The notes: generated from the letters alone by a model not told the origin. DNA of 64,000 bases from Leucaena leucocephala (GCA_037074615.1 CM073524.1:23017406-23081405); one strand, 5' to 3'; shown: positions 36,190-49,110, counted from the stretch's first letter. Made by a program: numbers and translations.

Positions 36190-36473
36190 CAACAACAACA
36201 ACAAAGCCTTATCCCATTAAATAGGATCGGTTATATGGATCATACGATGCCATTGTGCTCTATCAAAAACTGAATCCTTGGTTAAGTTATTGATCAGGAG
36301 ATCCCGCTCAATGACTTCATTGAGCGTTCTCTTTGGCCTTCCTCTATTCCTTTTAACTGGGCTCCATACTATTTGATCAATCCTTCTCACTGGCATATCC
36401 CTTGGCCTTCTTTTATGTGTCCAAATCATCTAAGACAGTTCTCTACTATTTTCTCCTCAATACATGTCCAAAT
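36190..36473 (-). mobile_element. RTE-type LINE 3' end with target duplication
   Basis: The minus strand encodes a C-terminal motif typical of plant RTE elements (KRNRGRPKRTLNEVIERDLL, then DRAQWHRMIH) and ends in a (TTG)n tail, seen as ACAACAACAACA on the plus strand. The flanking ATTTATTATAGAGTA (36175-36189 and 36474-36488) is a perfect 15-bp target duplication. Copy 2 has the empty site near 55905. It is 5' truncated, as usual for LINEs. Confidence 0.88.
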
Positions 36474-37048
36474 ATTTATTATAGAGTATAAATAATAAAA
36501 AAAATTCTTTAAAAAATTAATCAGGTTAGCTCTGCAAACTTTCTGGTCAGATTTTAAATTAAAAAAGCCTACCTATTTACCTTTAAAAAAGCTTATAAAT
36601 AGACTTTAGACTTAACCTATTTGTTAAACACGCGAGGCTAAGCTCAACTATGCCCCTAGCCTATTTTTACACTATTTGTTGGGTATGTCTGCTAATAGAT
36701 TATCCCATGGATGTTAGTCACAAGGGCGACTTTTCTTTAGATTGATTTTTGTATCAACATTTTTATAAGCTATCCTTGTAGCTTTCCATGACACATCCAA
36801 CGTTTGCAAAAGTTCCGAACCCTAAGAGACAAAGAGTATTGGTAAGTACATTTACATTCCATGTTTAGCTTTAACATGTATAAAGGTGTTGAAGATTATT
36901 GTACTCTTGTTCATTTTAATTGATTTTAATTAATTCAGTCGCCACCATCTAAAGAAGCTAAGCTGCGCTTCCCTAGAAACTTTGAGGGAACTATGCATGT
37001 ACATCTCAGCCGCCATTACTCTACAATTCTTGTTATCAGTCCAAGTTT

Positions 37049-37050
<2 letters not shown>

Positions 37051-37083
<33 letters not shown>
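37051..37083. repeat. (TA)n microsatellite
   Basis: About 16 TA units here against about 22 at the matching place in copy 2 (56462-56506). Confidence 0.9.
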
Positions 37084-37087
<4 letters not shown>

Positions 37088-37284
37088 ATGCAGAAGTAGT
37101 TGACCAAGTAAAATTGTCTTCTCATTAAAGGAAAATATAAAAGAAAAATTGGTCTTTGTGAAGACCCTGTCTAATTGGATTTCAATGACAATTTTCCAAG
37201 CGAGAATCAGTCCCAAACAATGAAACTAAGTGGGAAATTTCCTTTCTTGTACTTTGGTACGTCCCTTATGAACTCGCACAGTTA

Positions 37285-37305
37285 CACTATATATATATAT
37301 TCCCA
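37285..37305 (+). promoter_or_regulatory. TATA box of the copy-1 small-peptide gene
   Basis: CTATATATATATATTCCC lies about 250 bases upstream of the ATG. In copy 2 the matching place is interrupted by MITE E. Confidence 0.45.
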
Positions 37306-37428
37306 CACGCTTCAACAGTATCGCATTTCTGTTATTAAAATTAAAAACTATCTCGTGCATTAATTCTCAGCGTCTTGGCATTTATTTACGTTCCCGAAAA
37401 CCAGCGCTTCTTCGAATTCTTATTCTTG

Positions 37429-37532
37429 TATTTATCCCGGCGACAAGAGGGCAGATCAAAGCTCAAATTTTTAACAGCATTCTCAACTCCCTGCTCTCTG
37501 ATGTCTTTGAAGCTTGGGAATTCTTGTATTTC
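37429..37532 (+). pseudogene. Truncated partial duplication of the small-peptide gene
   Basis: A stretch of about 100 bp matching 37569-37650 (CCCGGCGACAAGAGGGCAGA onwards), lacking the ATG and out of frame with it. It is absent from copy 2, so it arose in copy 1. Confidence 0.8.
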
Positions 37533-37548
37533 TGGTACGAGGCACAGA

Positions 37549-37683
37549 ATGGCGGCTAAGAAGAATATCCCGGCGACAAGAGGGCAGATCAAAGCTCAAA
37601 TTTTTAACAGCATTCTCAACTCCCTGCTCTCTGATGTATTTGAAGCTTGGGCTTTCCTTGATGAATGTTTCCCCCAAGGATAA
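37549..37683 (+). CDS. 44-aa peptide of the RGQIKA family, copy 1
   Basis: The peptide starts MAAKKNIPATRGQIKAQIF and continues with a hydrophobic stretch to a DECFPQG end. The copy-2 gene (58476-58610) encodes the same 44 residues, and the 45369 gene shares the core motif. I cannot name a function: there is no signal peptide, and the basic N-terminus followed by an amphipathic segment is all that can be seen. Start choice: the first ATG of the shared block, preceded by a TATA box about 250 bp upstream. A longer in-frame extension to 37375 exists but is disrupted in copy 2. The upstream half-copy (37429-37528) is out of frame. Family membership rests on local comparison only. Confidence 0.6.
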   Translation: MAAKKNIPATRGQIKAQIFNSILNSLLSDVFEAWAFLDECFPQG

Positions 37684-38665
37684 GAGAACCATGAATGTCT
37701 GAACTGCTATTAGCGGATAAGGGCTGCCGTACTGTTTTATCCATACATGTCCTAATTAATTAATTATCCCAAAAAGAACACAACTCCAATGTATGTGCTT
37801 CAAACACATGACACTAGTTGAACTTGTGCTCGTGTCATGTGACAGCATAATCAAAATTTATACTTTTATTTTAGATTATTGGTTCTTGTCAGCTTAACTA
37901 ACTTACTGCATAGTAAAATCACTGTCATAGTTCTTTTCCGCCTAAGAAATCTATGTCCAATACATTGATATATAGACTAATTTAATCCTAGGATTTGTAG
38001 AATGTATATAGAGATGATAAATATTAGAAAAACGGGATACGAGCTATCATTATCGCCATTAATTACAAATATATAAGTAGCTTCGTATTATTAAAGATTT
38101 GTATATATCTGGTTTTGTTTTGCTGTTAAAAGCAGCAGAAAAAAAGGGTTACAATAATTTTGAAGCCAAGGGGAACATATGATATATTTATAAACAAGAG
38201 TGGCAAAAAGATAGTGAGTGTAATTAGTGAATAAAAATTTCCTTTCATGACTATATTTATGATATATTTATAAATAATAGTAGCAAAAAGACACTAACCA
38301 TTGCACCATCGGTATTAGTGAATAAAAATTTCCTTTTTTCTTCTTTTTTTTTTCTATCCACCCTTTGTATTTGATATCCTATTTGTGTATATTGATGTCT
38401 TTCCTTCATTGTTCACTCCAATTCATATCTAATAATATATTACTATGATTTTATATAGCAAATAGAGCTTTTTTTAAGCGTCCACCCCACAACATTTTTC
38501 TCTGAGAGGATTGCTTTGTTTATGGAAAAACTTTTTAAAATTGTTTCTTTGTTTATTTCCTGTAGTTAAAAGCCCAAACGATTGCTCCCTGTAAATGATC
38601 GGGTCAACCAAACGATTGCTCCCTGTAAATGATCGGGTCAAAGTCAACATCAAACAAGTAATTTT
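37684..38665. other. Downstream non-coding part of copy 1
   Basis: Probable 3'UTR followed by AT-rich DNA. 38575-38640 holds a 33-bp tandem duplicate (CCAAACGATTGCTCCCTGTA...) found once in copy 2. No gene seen. Confidence 0.45.
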
Positions 38666-41006
38666 TGTAATATCCTAATTTTTAGGCCTAAAGATTTAGA
38701 AAGTAGCTTGAAAAAGATAGGTTACTAGACCCCTTTAAACAGAAGTCCCAGAAACATACAAGGGGTTTTTAGGGACTAAACTATAAATAAGTGAAAGTAC
38801 AGGGACTTATATGTAAATAGTAAAAGTTCCTAGGGGCATAATGGTTATTTTAGAAAAGAAATGGACTAAAGTGAAAGTCTAAAAGTTTTATAGTGCAAAG
38901 ATAAAAGTAGACACAAGTTGTGGCCTATTATGTGTAATTATGAAAACTTAAGGGATTTAATTAAAAAGAGAAAAAGTTTTCAGGAGCAAAATGATAATTA
39001 TAGAAAGTTGAACCGGAAGTGATTTAGAACTGTCCGGAAGCATTTTAGTCCCAAATTTTATCAGTAGATAGAGAAAATGATGTTGGTTAATCTAGCATAA
39101 TATAGAAATTTTATTAGAGTTTCAGATAGCTGAAATTTATCTGATAGTCTAAAAGTTATTCGAAATTTTTATCAGATATTCTAGACCTCATATATAAGTA
39201 AAAAGTTATAGGAAGATGCGTCCTGTGAAGATAGAGGTCAGGGAATTGACAGAGTCCCGAAAGGAGATCTGTAAGAAAAGTTATTAACTTTTTAATGAAT
39301 TTTGATGGGAGTTTGTGAACGCCCGATATCCGATTTGAAAAATAATTGGTAAGCAAACTGGGACTGAATGAGCCCAGATGACGTCACATAGAGGCTCATG
39401 ATAATGCTAAGGGATGCCCAGGACCATGATATCAGTTCATCAGGAAAAGGGGCCGGTGTCCAGAAATATGCAGAAAATGTGCGAAATGACGAAAATATCT
39501 TTATGTTATAAAATAATTAAAGAATGAGTAAAGGGTATTTTGATCATTTGACTAAGTTTAGACAGTCAAGGAAAGTTATCTGAATAGTTGACCAGGGTCA
39601 GGGAATATTCTGGTAATGTGTGAAAAGATAATAATGCCCCTAAACTCATTAAAATAAATAAAGAGGAACCAAGGGCATTTTGATAATTTGCCAAGGAATG
39701 TTTCTTGAGAATTGAGCCATCAGAGTATTTGAGTTTGATTAGAGACCCAAGATGACATTCCAATAAGTACAAAAATGTAGCCCAAAAATTATGTGGGTTA
39801 AAGTGGTATTAAAATAATATTTTAGTGAGTTTTCAATAGAGAGATTTACCCGGTTGAAATGATAACATGAGAATTGATAAGATAAAGCCTTGAACTTATC
39901 CGGAAGCCATGAGGTGGCATGAAAGGTACCCAAAAAGCGTCACATAGCACTAATCCAGGGGAAGAAGAAAAAGATAAGAACACGTGGCACGATTTCAGCC
40001 GTTTATTCTGGGATAAGACTCTGGAAATGCTGAGTCAGCTGGTGAGGTGTCCCAAGGGCCCCATCATTGCACCACCTAAGCAGGTGAGGTGTCCCTTGAT
40101 GATGTCATGTTTGATGAGTTATTAAGGAGGATAATGTCATCACGATGATGCAGGCCTTCTTGAGGAAGCTAAGCGATCTGAGCCGTTCATCGTGATTCGA
40201 TTTGAGCCATCCATTCCACCTCCCTTCACCTATAAATACCCTCACCCTCCTCCCATTTCATTCACACCTCCAAGGCAAAGAAGAAGATAAAGGAAGAGAG
40301 AGAGAGAGAAAGAAAGAAAGAAAGGAAGAGAAAGAAGGAGTTCTGGCTGAGTTAGGAGCAATCCAAAGAATTTAGGGACTTGGCAAGCTTAGGAATAAGA
40401 TAAATAATTTATTATAATCCTTGTTCTAATAGATTAGAGGATTGTTCTTATAAATTTAATAGTTATAATAGAGAAATATCTCTCTCTTGATAAGGTTAAC
40501 TGTGGATAGAAATAAAGTTAAGGGATTGTCAGAATAGGGGTATTGCCTCAGGATAAGCCTAAATTAAGTAGAGTTATGCTGGATAAGATAATAATAAAAT
40601 ATTATTATGCTCTGTATAGGCTCTGACCTATGAAAAGAAGGAACTGTAGAGCAGAAGCTAAAGACTAAAGGAAGGGCTACACGCCAGGTAGTAAACTTAC
40701 CTAAACTTGTATGTGTTGAATGTATGGTTGATTGTGTTATGGCTTGATTGATTGATGCTAATATGTAATTGTTGAAGCTCTGTGCTATGATTACCTTGGC
40801 CAATTGTATTTCATATGTTACATGAAAGTATGCACATTAAATTATATTGACACAATCACAAGCAAGCACTAATACCAATCATTGATGTATATATTATTTA
40901 ATACCGTTTGCTACTGAGATTTCTTCTGAAATCTCACCCGTATCTTTTCCAAACATAACAGGATACTGTTTTGGAGAAGATGAAGCTAAGACAGTGAGAT
41001 GTGATA
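38666..41006 (+). mobile_element. Solo LTR, copy-1-specific, about 2.3 kb
   Basis: Starts TGTAATATCCTAATTTTTAG, in the style of long plant Ty3/gypsy LTRs (family class is inference), and ends GATGTGATA. Flanks ATTTT (38661-38665) and CTTTT (41007-41011) fit a 5-bp target duplication with one mismatch. Copy 2 has the empty site at about 59543. It contains a TATA box CCTATAAATACC near 40230 and a purine-rich stretch after it, and no coding region, so it is a solo LTR left by LTR-LTR recombination. Confidence 0.75.
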
Positions 41007-42219
41007 CTTTTCACAAGATCTTGTAATATGCCGTACAACATCATGACTCTATAATTGGGCGCAATACATGCATACGTGTTGAACTCATTTAAAAATAATC
41101 AATGACACTAGTTTTAATTATTGATAATTTTATATAGGATTAAAAAATGTCTCCAAAAGTGTGAAGTACATAACCTGAGATGTTAGTGAAAAAGTTAGGT
41201 TTATACGTTATTGAGGAACGAAATAAACTCGTTTCTTTTTACCAAGAAAATATCTCATTTCCAATTAAAAATTCACTTTGTCATCTAATAGAACAACAAC
41301 AAAAAAATACTCTCTCATCAACAAATTGTTTAGTTAAGTTGCTAAATAACCTTATTTCTACAAAAAGAAGAATATAAGTCTAAATTTTAAAAAATATACT
41401 TACTAAAATTTATCTAAGTCTAATCTCATCTAGATTGGGTTAGACACGGCCACAGGGCAGCACCCGTATAACTTCATCCATAGTCTAAATCTTGATAAAC
41501 CCCCTCCCTCTAGGGTTAGAAATATGTTGGATGAAATATCCTTACTTTTATACTTCAGAGTACGTATTTGGAAATGAAATGGTCTAGATGAGTGAAGACT
41601 AAAGCCCAAAAATTAAAAAAAATTATTTTAGTCCCTGAGTATTATTCATTTAGTAATTTCTAGATTAGTGGTCTAATTTTAAAAAATTATAAATAATTTT
41701 AGAAAAATTATATAGAGGTGGTTCAAATTTCTATTTGAAGATACTCCAATACTCTTTAGGGAAAAATATAAATATGGACTCAAACCTTATTAATTTATAC
41801 AGTTAATTATCCAAAGTTTATTATTTATTTGGTAAAAATTGTACTTCTAGATTCTCTGCTTAAATTCATAACTCTTAGTGTACACTTCTAATTGAGACAT
41901 ATTACCTATGCATTTAAATCTTAGGATATGTATTACAAGCTCACCAATTTTTATGGGCAGATCCATTCACATGCTAGGTTAATGGCACTAGAATTTCACT
42001 ATTCTAGGATATATGTTTTATTTTTACTAAAAGTATGTCCTTAATTCGTCTCATAACTTTAGTATGCAAAACTAGTTATCATTCTTTCTCATGCATCTCT
42101 TAGCATGCCATAAATATCATACATAATTATATTACATAAATTAGCATGTTCATATACCATTTACATAAATGAAGAATAACTAGACAACTTGCTTGCATGC
42201 ATTGGTAATTTTTCACTTT
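41007..42219. other. Non-coding part of copy 1
   Basis: AT-rich; no gene seen. It may contain the true left end of the old LTR that follows. Confidence 0.4.
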
Positions 42220-44403
42220 CTTTTCGTCATTTTCTTGTCTCTACTTCATGCATGCTTCTTCTATATCACATTACCTATTATGGTTGGGTAAGGGAGTGTG
42301 ATATATAGGAGAATCTTAGTAGTAAACATTACTATTAATACATACAAGATGAATATAAGTGTATGACATGCTTTCTTTTCCCAAATCATACTTTCTAATG
42401 ACATATTATCATGCTCAACATTTTATACTAATATGCATCATAAACTTATACATATTTCATACAATCATCATGCACATTAACAAACACGAGCATATACATC
42501 AAGCACACAATTAATATAAGTTCACTACACATCAAGCTCCATTTGCTTCCAACCATTGTGGTTGCTTGCTCAACCTCTTCAACTCATCATCTTTGACATC
42601 TCATGGCCCTAATTACAATCAAATTATACACTCAATTCATTAATGTCATGGAATCAAGCAACACATAAAACTTGTTCTCTAGAAACCCTTAACCCTTTGT
42701 CTTGAAAATTAGGGTTCTTATTACAACTTTCTTAAAAATTATTTTTATTGGCCAATCATACACAATTTTTCATGTAAAATCTATTTATAAGCTCAAATTT
42801 AACAAAATCAACTCATTCCCTTTCAAATAGGCCAAAACCAAAATATGATACTTTAAAGAGCAAATTTTTACTTTGATGTTTAATGCTTCTAAGACCACTT
42901 TCTCATCTTTTTCTTACACAATTTTTCATTCTAAACTAATTGAAAGCATCAAAATCATCAAATTTCATCTTTAACATAAAATATAGCCTAAGGCTAAAAC
43001 ATACAAAGTAAAGGGGAAGTTGGATTTCTTCTAATTTTCATATAAAATCAATTGATTCTTACTCTTTGTCATCATTTAAATATTATCCTAAGTTCAATTT
43101 TATCTTTATCTTTATTTAGGAATTTCTTGCAGCAACTATTCCTTAGGGTTTCATGAATTTTAGTTAACTAAAACTAAGATTAAACCATCTAAATATCAAA
43201 TTAAGCACTATAACTTTGAACTAACCTCAAATCCAAACTTGATGACTAAGAACTAGAATTAATTAAGGGTGATTATTTGGCACTCAAATAAAATTATAAA
43301 TTAAATTAGAGTGTTCATTAATTACATTAGGTTGATGACTAAGCATGCTAGACTTATGATTAAGCAATCTAGGATCTTCCAACCAATGAAAAACCATCCA
43401 CATGACTCCATCCTAGGGGTAAAATGGGAAAAATAATTTTTCAAGCAATCGTACATTTATCCTATCTAAATTACTCATTATCAAATAACCTTTCTCAATT
43501 TCAATATCCTAGAAGGCTTAAATAATTATTAAAACAGTTCTGTCATAATTAATTATATTATCTCTCCTTATTAATGTATTCACATGGCCTCATAATAGCA
43601 TCCATGTAAAAAGAAGAGATATTTTTTATTTTGTCTACCTTTAAGAAACATTGAATAACTTTATACAAGCATAATTCATATCAAATGCTTTTTAATGATT
43701 CCTTGCTCCTAAAATTCAACCTATTGCTTAATAAATTCTCTTTAATCCTAGGGAAATTCTTTAATTTTTCTTAGGTCAAAACTCCAACTGTACATATTTC
43801 TTTTTGAATTTCCCAGATAAAGCCCCTAATTGACATAATTAGCCTTTAAATATTTTTAAAGTCAATCTTCTCTTTTATAAACTCATATAATTTCTAGAAT
43901 AATTAATCCCCATTTTATCCAATTATTTGAGTCCTCCTCATATTTTAAAAAATTAGATTTGGCTAAAAAACTCACCTTGGGCCAAAATTCTATAAATTCC
44001 TTAAAATTTGCTTTAGGTGTATTTTCATCTTTTTTAACCTCAAATGGGCCTTAATAAATTATTTTCAATTTTCAGGGATTTGTTTTAGAATTTATCCTAA
44101 AACTTTTTAAAATTACGATTTTACCTTTACACAGGTTTAACCTCATAAATCGTCTTGTTGAAGCCTATAACATAACCTTTAGCCCTTAAATGATTTCTTT
44201 TCTCATTTTTAACCCTTGCGACTTTACTGAAGTCTCTAACTTTATTTACATTTTAACCCTTACAACTTTTTTAATTTTAAATTTAGTCCCTGAAAATCAT
44301 TTAGTTTTACTTTCACATCTTTAGGACTTCTCAAAAAGGCTCGATAACCTACCTAATTTATGGTACTTCTTGGACTTCTATGCCTAAATTTTAGGATGTG
44401 ACA
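42220..44403 (-). mobile_element. Old solo LTR, related family, minus strand
   Basis: On the minus strand it starts TGTCACATCCTAAAATTTAG and has the same layout as the 38666 LTR, including a TTTCAGGGACTAAATTT-like block and a late GAGATTCTCC motif. It is present in both duplicated copies, so it is older than the duplication. The left edge is approximate. Confidence 0.5.
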
Positions 44404-45200
44404 TTAGGCCTTTAATAAGGTCATATGACTTAGCCTAGTTAGAGCCTGATAAATTTTGGCTTGTTTAGTAAAGGGACCAGACTTCAAGCCTATTTAGATT
44501 CTTGTTACTTTAAATAAACCATACTTTTTTTCCTAAGGCTTAGCATGTTTAATTATAAATATATAAATTTTAAAATCTACTAAAAACTTACCTATGGCCT
44601 TCTAGATTTAAAATATGAGGTTTTTTAGAAGTATGTATTGTAAGTAGGTATATAAAAAAACTTTAGACCTATCAGGTCTTTTAAAGGCTAATACCTGAAC
44701 AAAAAAAAAAATCCTGTATACAAGTTTAAGCCTTATATTCTTGTTACATTTAAGGCCTATCCTATCTCCCTCCCTCCTCTTCTCTAAAATCCCTTCATAA
44801 ACCAAATGCCAGTTTGCTAGTTGGACATGGTAATAGAATACTGATAAGGATGCCCCTTGCCCCTCTGGGGGCTAAGTAAGGTTGGACTAGGTTGAAAATA
44901 CCCATATTTTTAACTGACCCAGGCGAACTAAAGTCCACTCTAGCTATTTTTCAAATAAATTTTGTATACTTCAAATAAATAATTAAATTATCTAAATTAA
45001 ATTTTGGTATAAGCAAATGTTTTTACCGAACATTGGGGAAAGTGGGTGGGGCATCATAAATTCATACTAGTTCTTAATCTTATCCACTTTATGTCCAATA
45101 ATATTAATTTAATATTATGTGCTCAGTTCAAAAAATACTAAGCGATTCAAATCATCCTTCGTCCCCAAGTCACTGAGTCACGCTCTAGCGAATCGCTTCC
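44404..45200. other. End of copy 1 and start of unique DNA
   Basis: 44404-44715 is matched in copy 2 up to the window end. Further match is cut off by the window, so the true end of homology is not visible. No gene here. Confidence 0.5.
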
Positions 45201-45368
45201 TTCCCCCTTTAAAAATCCCCTCATAAAACTCACTCTTCTTCACTCACTTCTCTGCCATCTCTCTTCACACTTCTAAGCTCCATCCCTATTCTTCACTTCC
45301 CTCTCTCTTCACACTTCTAAGCTCCATTCCTATTCTTCACTTCCCCCACGTTTTATATTAATCGTTCC
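45200..45368 (+). promoter_or_regulatory. Core promoter and CT-rich leader with a tandem 42-bp repeat
   Basis: TTTAAAAATCCCC at about 45207 and CATAAAACTC at about 45223 are TATA-like. The leader is CT-rich and carries two copies of a CTCTCTTCACACTTCTAAGC unit (about 45257 and 45300). Confidence 0.45.
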
Positions 45369-45590
45369 ATGGACGGGCCCAAATCCGACAGCCACCACCT
45401 TCAATCGCTGCCTCCCCGGCGAGGCCAGATCAAGGCCAGGATATTCAAGTCAATCTTCAAGTCCGCCGCGGTGCTTGCGTCCTCCGCTGCTGGCCATCAC
45501 CGCCACCAACACCACGAAGATGATGGACCTCCTCTCTCCTCTCCCTCCCCTGCAACGCCGATTTCCAGTGGCTACAATTCAGATTCCTGA
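45369..45590 (+). CDS. 73-aa peptide of the RGQIKA family
   Basis: Starts with a short polar leader, then LPPRRGQIKARIFKSIFKSA, then a His- and Asp-rich stretch and a Ser/Pro-rich tail ending GYNSDS. The RRGQIKA-x-IF-x-SI core is shared with the peptides at 37549 and 58476. The start is the first ATG after a CT-rich leader. There is no transmembrane segment or clear signal peptide. A basic core next to a hydrophobic run suggests binding to nucleic acid or membrane, but that is guesswork. It sits 7.7 kb downstream of the copy-1 member. Confidence 0.65.
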   Translation: MDGPKSDSHHLQSLPPRRGQIKARIFKSIFKSAAVLASSAAGHHRHQHHEDDGPPLSSPSPATPISSGYNSDS

Positions 45591-48500
45591 TTTCCGACTT
45601 CTGATATATATATATTTGCCTTCTCTTTTTTCTGTTGAATTCATGAGAAATTATGCAAGAACAGATAGTTCTTGATATTGATCCTCTGTATATAGGGAAT
45701 TTTGCCGACAGACCCTGTTACCTGGATTCCTATCCGTATGTTAATTCGTTGTATAAATATTATCTCTGTTTTCTTTTATCTCTTGTATGTGCTCATCACC
45801 CATCAACATTTTCCCAGATGCTCATGGATCATTTGTGATTTTGGAGGAAAATTGATATCTATGCCGTTTCAAACTTTTTCCTGGTTACTGTGCTCAAAAT
45901 CAAGGTGTATTTGTACTAAATTAATATATATTTATCAGTAATCAGTGGATAAGAAACTAGGAGGCGATATGTAGGCTTTTATATGGCAAATATATATACA
46001 TGACAAATATTTTTTATATGAAAAAATCTGGATAAAAAATATTTTGATTAGAGCATTTTAAATTTTAGTATTAATTAGAAATGAAGTGTTAATTTATATT
46101 AATAGGTATTTTTTTATGTCATATAAATTATTTTCTAAAGTAGTGTTTGTTTTTTTTATTAATATTGGGGGTGGATGGGAATGAAATTTTGTTTGAATGA
46201 GAGGGGGAGGTATTTATTTTTTAAAATTTATATAAAATTTAATTCTTTAGTTAAACAAGTATTTGTATATTTAAATAATTTATATGATTATTAGCTATAG
46301 TTATTATGGCCTCATTGTCACAATATTTATCTATGGTATTTTAAATACACCGTACTACCCATATAATACACGGGTTACTAATTTTGTTAGATCATATATT
46401 AAAAATTAAATGAGTATAATTATTAGTGTTAAACTGTTAATAAAGCATGACATCTTTTATAAAGTAAGTTCCGAATTATACAAAAAAAAAAAAAGTAAGC
46501 TCGGAATTTCATTCTGTATAGGGCACAAAATATGAGAAATGAACATGCGCTTTTATGTGCTGGAAGTTAAATGTATATTTCATAATTATATAAACGCTAT
46601 GATTTTTTCTTACCAGCCATAAACGTTATGATAGAGATACTGCATCTGTGGAAAACTGATAATCGTTATGATGCTTTTATATGTTCATTATTAATTTTAA
46701 TAAAATTATAATAATAAATATATAATTTTGTAAGCAAGTGTAAAAATTTTATAATTCAATATCATTTTGAATACTTTAAATATTTAAAATCGCTTCCTTT
46801 AAATTTATGGTTCTTCTAAAAAACTGACCATATTTTGTGTTTGGAATGACTTGGTTTTTTTTTTTTTTGGGTGGGGACTTGCATGCTTGGTGACTCAGGA
46901 AATCTAATTTGAGACGTCACGGCTTAGATCACCGAATGATGAAGTGAGTCAATGAGTGAAGAAAGCAACAGAACAATACTTGCAAGTTGCAACTGCTGGC
47001 TCATCACATGCCTCCCGCTAATTGCTAATGTTTTACCAAAAATTAGGGAGCATTTAGGAGGATCAAATCATCTAAATTGCATCCACTATAAAAACACTCA
47101 AATTACAAATGTGTTATGTTTGATTCATATCTTATCTCTTCTCTAAACTCTAGTTCCATTTCCTTCAAATTTTTTTAACCTTTTATTGTTCTTTTTTTGT
47201 TCACTCCTATCCTAGACCCTCTCCATAGGAAGGATTACTCACACCCACACACTTCCCCTTACCACTTGGGGATTTGATCCTACAACATCCCCAATTAGGT
47301 GTTGGGGGCCATGCCATCAATCTAATTGCTTATTGGAGTTCCTATTATATTTTATGCCACATTTAAAAATGATTACCTAAGAAAATTCTAACTTTTCATG
47401 ACATTGCTATATGTATAATAAATATAAATGTGGAGAATTAACAAAAAGTCTTAAAAAATTTAATTGATGAGAATGACTTGATAAATTTTTGAATTAGGTT
47501 GTGTCTAATACTCTAAATATTTCTACAGACGGTAAGTGTGCTCAACACCTTAAAGTATTTTGTGGTTTATTTGTGAAGTATTTTTCTAATAGCATATAAT
47601 ATCCTAAAGTGTTTTATGATTTATTCTTTACCTTAAAATATTTTTTAAGTGTATCCAACACCATAAAATTATTACTGAACAAAATTTAGATGCTAGATGC
47701 ACCTTTATTTAAAAGAATTTTTGGGAATTAAAATGAGGTTAAAATTGCTCATAAAAAACTTTAATAGCAAAGTTTGTCCTAAAAAAATTGATACTTTAAG
47801 ACAAAATTGTGTGACAAAATATTTCAAAGTGTTTGATGCATCTGAAAAGTATTTAAGAGTGTTAGATGAACTACAAAATATTTTAAAATATTAGACATAT
47901 TTAAAAAAATATTTTAGATACTGAATACACTTTAATTCTAAATTTTTAAATACAAAAAGCACTAATACTCTATAAAGTGTTTACATATTAAGTACGAGTA
48001 CTCTAATTTAAGTCTCACTAATTAAATTTTTAAATGGGGACTTCCCCCAATTTTTCCTAAGAAATATCATCTGGAAATTGGAATCAATAAGAATTTATTG
48101 TTTTTGTAAAGTCCATGCGGTATACCCTCAGCTGATAACTAGAGTCTAATTTTTTCAAGATGTAAAGATCATCGAAGTAGATTTTGCCTCTTCCAACAAA
48201 ATATTTTCTATTCACACAGTTTGATTTGAAGTTAGGATATCATGTTTAAGGGACCCAACTATCTACTAACTGTACTGGGCTTTACCGTAATCAATAAGAA
48301 TTTATATTACTCTTTCGACTTTAAATATAAGATATATTTAACTAATTTAATTATATTAAGAAAATTAGTTAAATTAGTTAGTATAACATTTTTTTAAAGT
48401 ACTATAATTATTTTTCTTAACTCCTTCCCTAATTCTCTTACTTGATTATTGTTGAGAGAATATCAATAGCAAAATTTAGGAAAGAGTTGATAAATTTAAA

Positions 48501-48900
48501 AAATATATCTTATATTTATAATTAAAATTAATTATTTAATTAGGTCCTATATTTAGAATTGGATGAGTAATACATAAATCAGGCGGCTAATGTGTTTGGG
48601 CCGGCCCAAAGTATTTGAGTTCCATACGAGCCCATCAATTCTTTGCCGAGTAGGTTTAGAAAGCCCATCTGTGACATGGGCTGCTGGGGAATGTGTATTT
48701 GCTGGGTCAGTATCTCTGTGATCTGCATCTCTATGTTTTTGTTTTCTTGGAGGAAGAATACGAGAAGGAAGATTATAAGTTTGGAGTTTATTCAATCTTT
48801 AGAAATATTATTTTATTATAATTTTAATCATAATATTTAAAAAAATATTTTAATTTTTAAATATTTAAATTTATATTTAAAAATAATTAATTCTAGGGAA
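45591..48900. other. Intergenic, no gene recognised
   Basis: AT-rich DNA. 47500-47950 has loose repeats of AAAGTATTTTxTGATTTATT-like words. Nothing recognisable as a gene; frames here lack motifs. Confidence 0.4.
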
Positions 48901-49110
48901 AATGACAGAAAAAGCCCATTTGAATTCCAGAAAGACAAATTGGGCCTCCCAATATTAAAAAAGACAGATTGGGCAGGAGGCCCAATCTGTCTTTTCTAAA
49001 TTCAGGGCCAAAGACCAAATTAGCCCTCTGAAGAATGAAGGAAAAGGCGGACATTCGACGCATATGACTCTGAAACACACATATAAACCCGAGAGAGAGG
49101 ATCTGAATCA
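48901..49110 (+). promoter_or_regulatory. Housekeeping-type promoter with site II motifs
   Basis: Three or more TGGGCC/GGCCCA words (near 48942, 48970 and 48979; site II / TCP-type elements) precede a TATA box CATATAAACCC at about 49079. This arrangement is typical of plant housekeeping genes. Confidence 0.55.

Larger units (their letters stand above)
35467..36673 (+). mobile_element. Probable hAT-like MITE hosting LINE insertions
   Basis: The ends AGTGAAAATAGGTTAGG and CCTAGCCTATTTTTACACT are inverted. In copy 2 the same element (55668-56108) is about 440 bp without the LINE fragments. No target duplication was confirmed, so class is tentative. Confidence 0.5.
30241..44715 (+). repeat. Large direct duplication, copy 1
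   Basis: The sequence from AAGTTAATGCATCTAATAAA onward recurs from 49915 in the same order and orientation, with mostly scattered substitutions and small indels. Matched landmarks include 30328/50002 (CACGTGGTTCG), 32770/52546, 34600/54810, 37549/58476 and 43558/62101. Copy 1 alone carries a SINE (32002-32190), LINE fragments (35672-36140 and 36190-36473) and a solo LTR (38666-41006). Confidence 0.95.
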
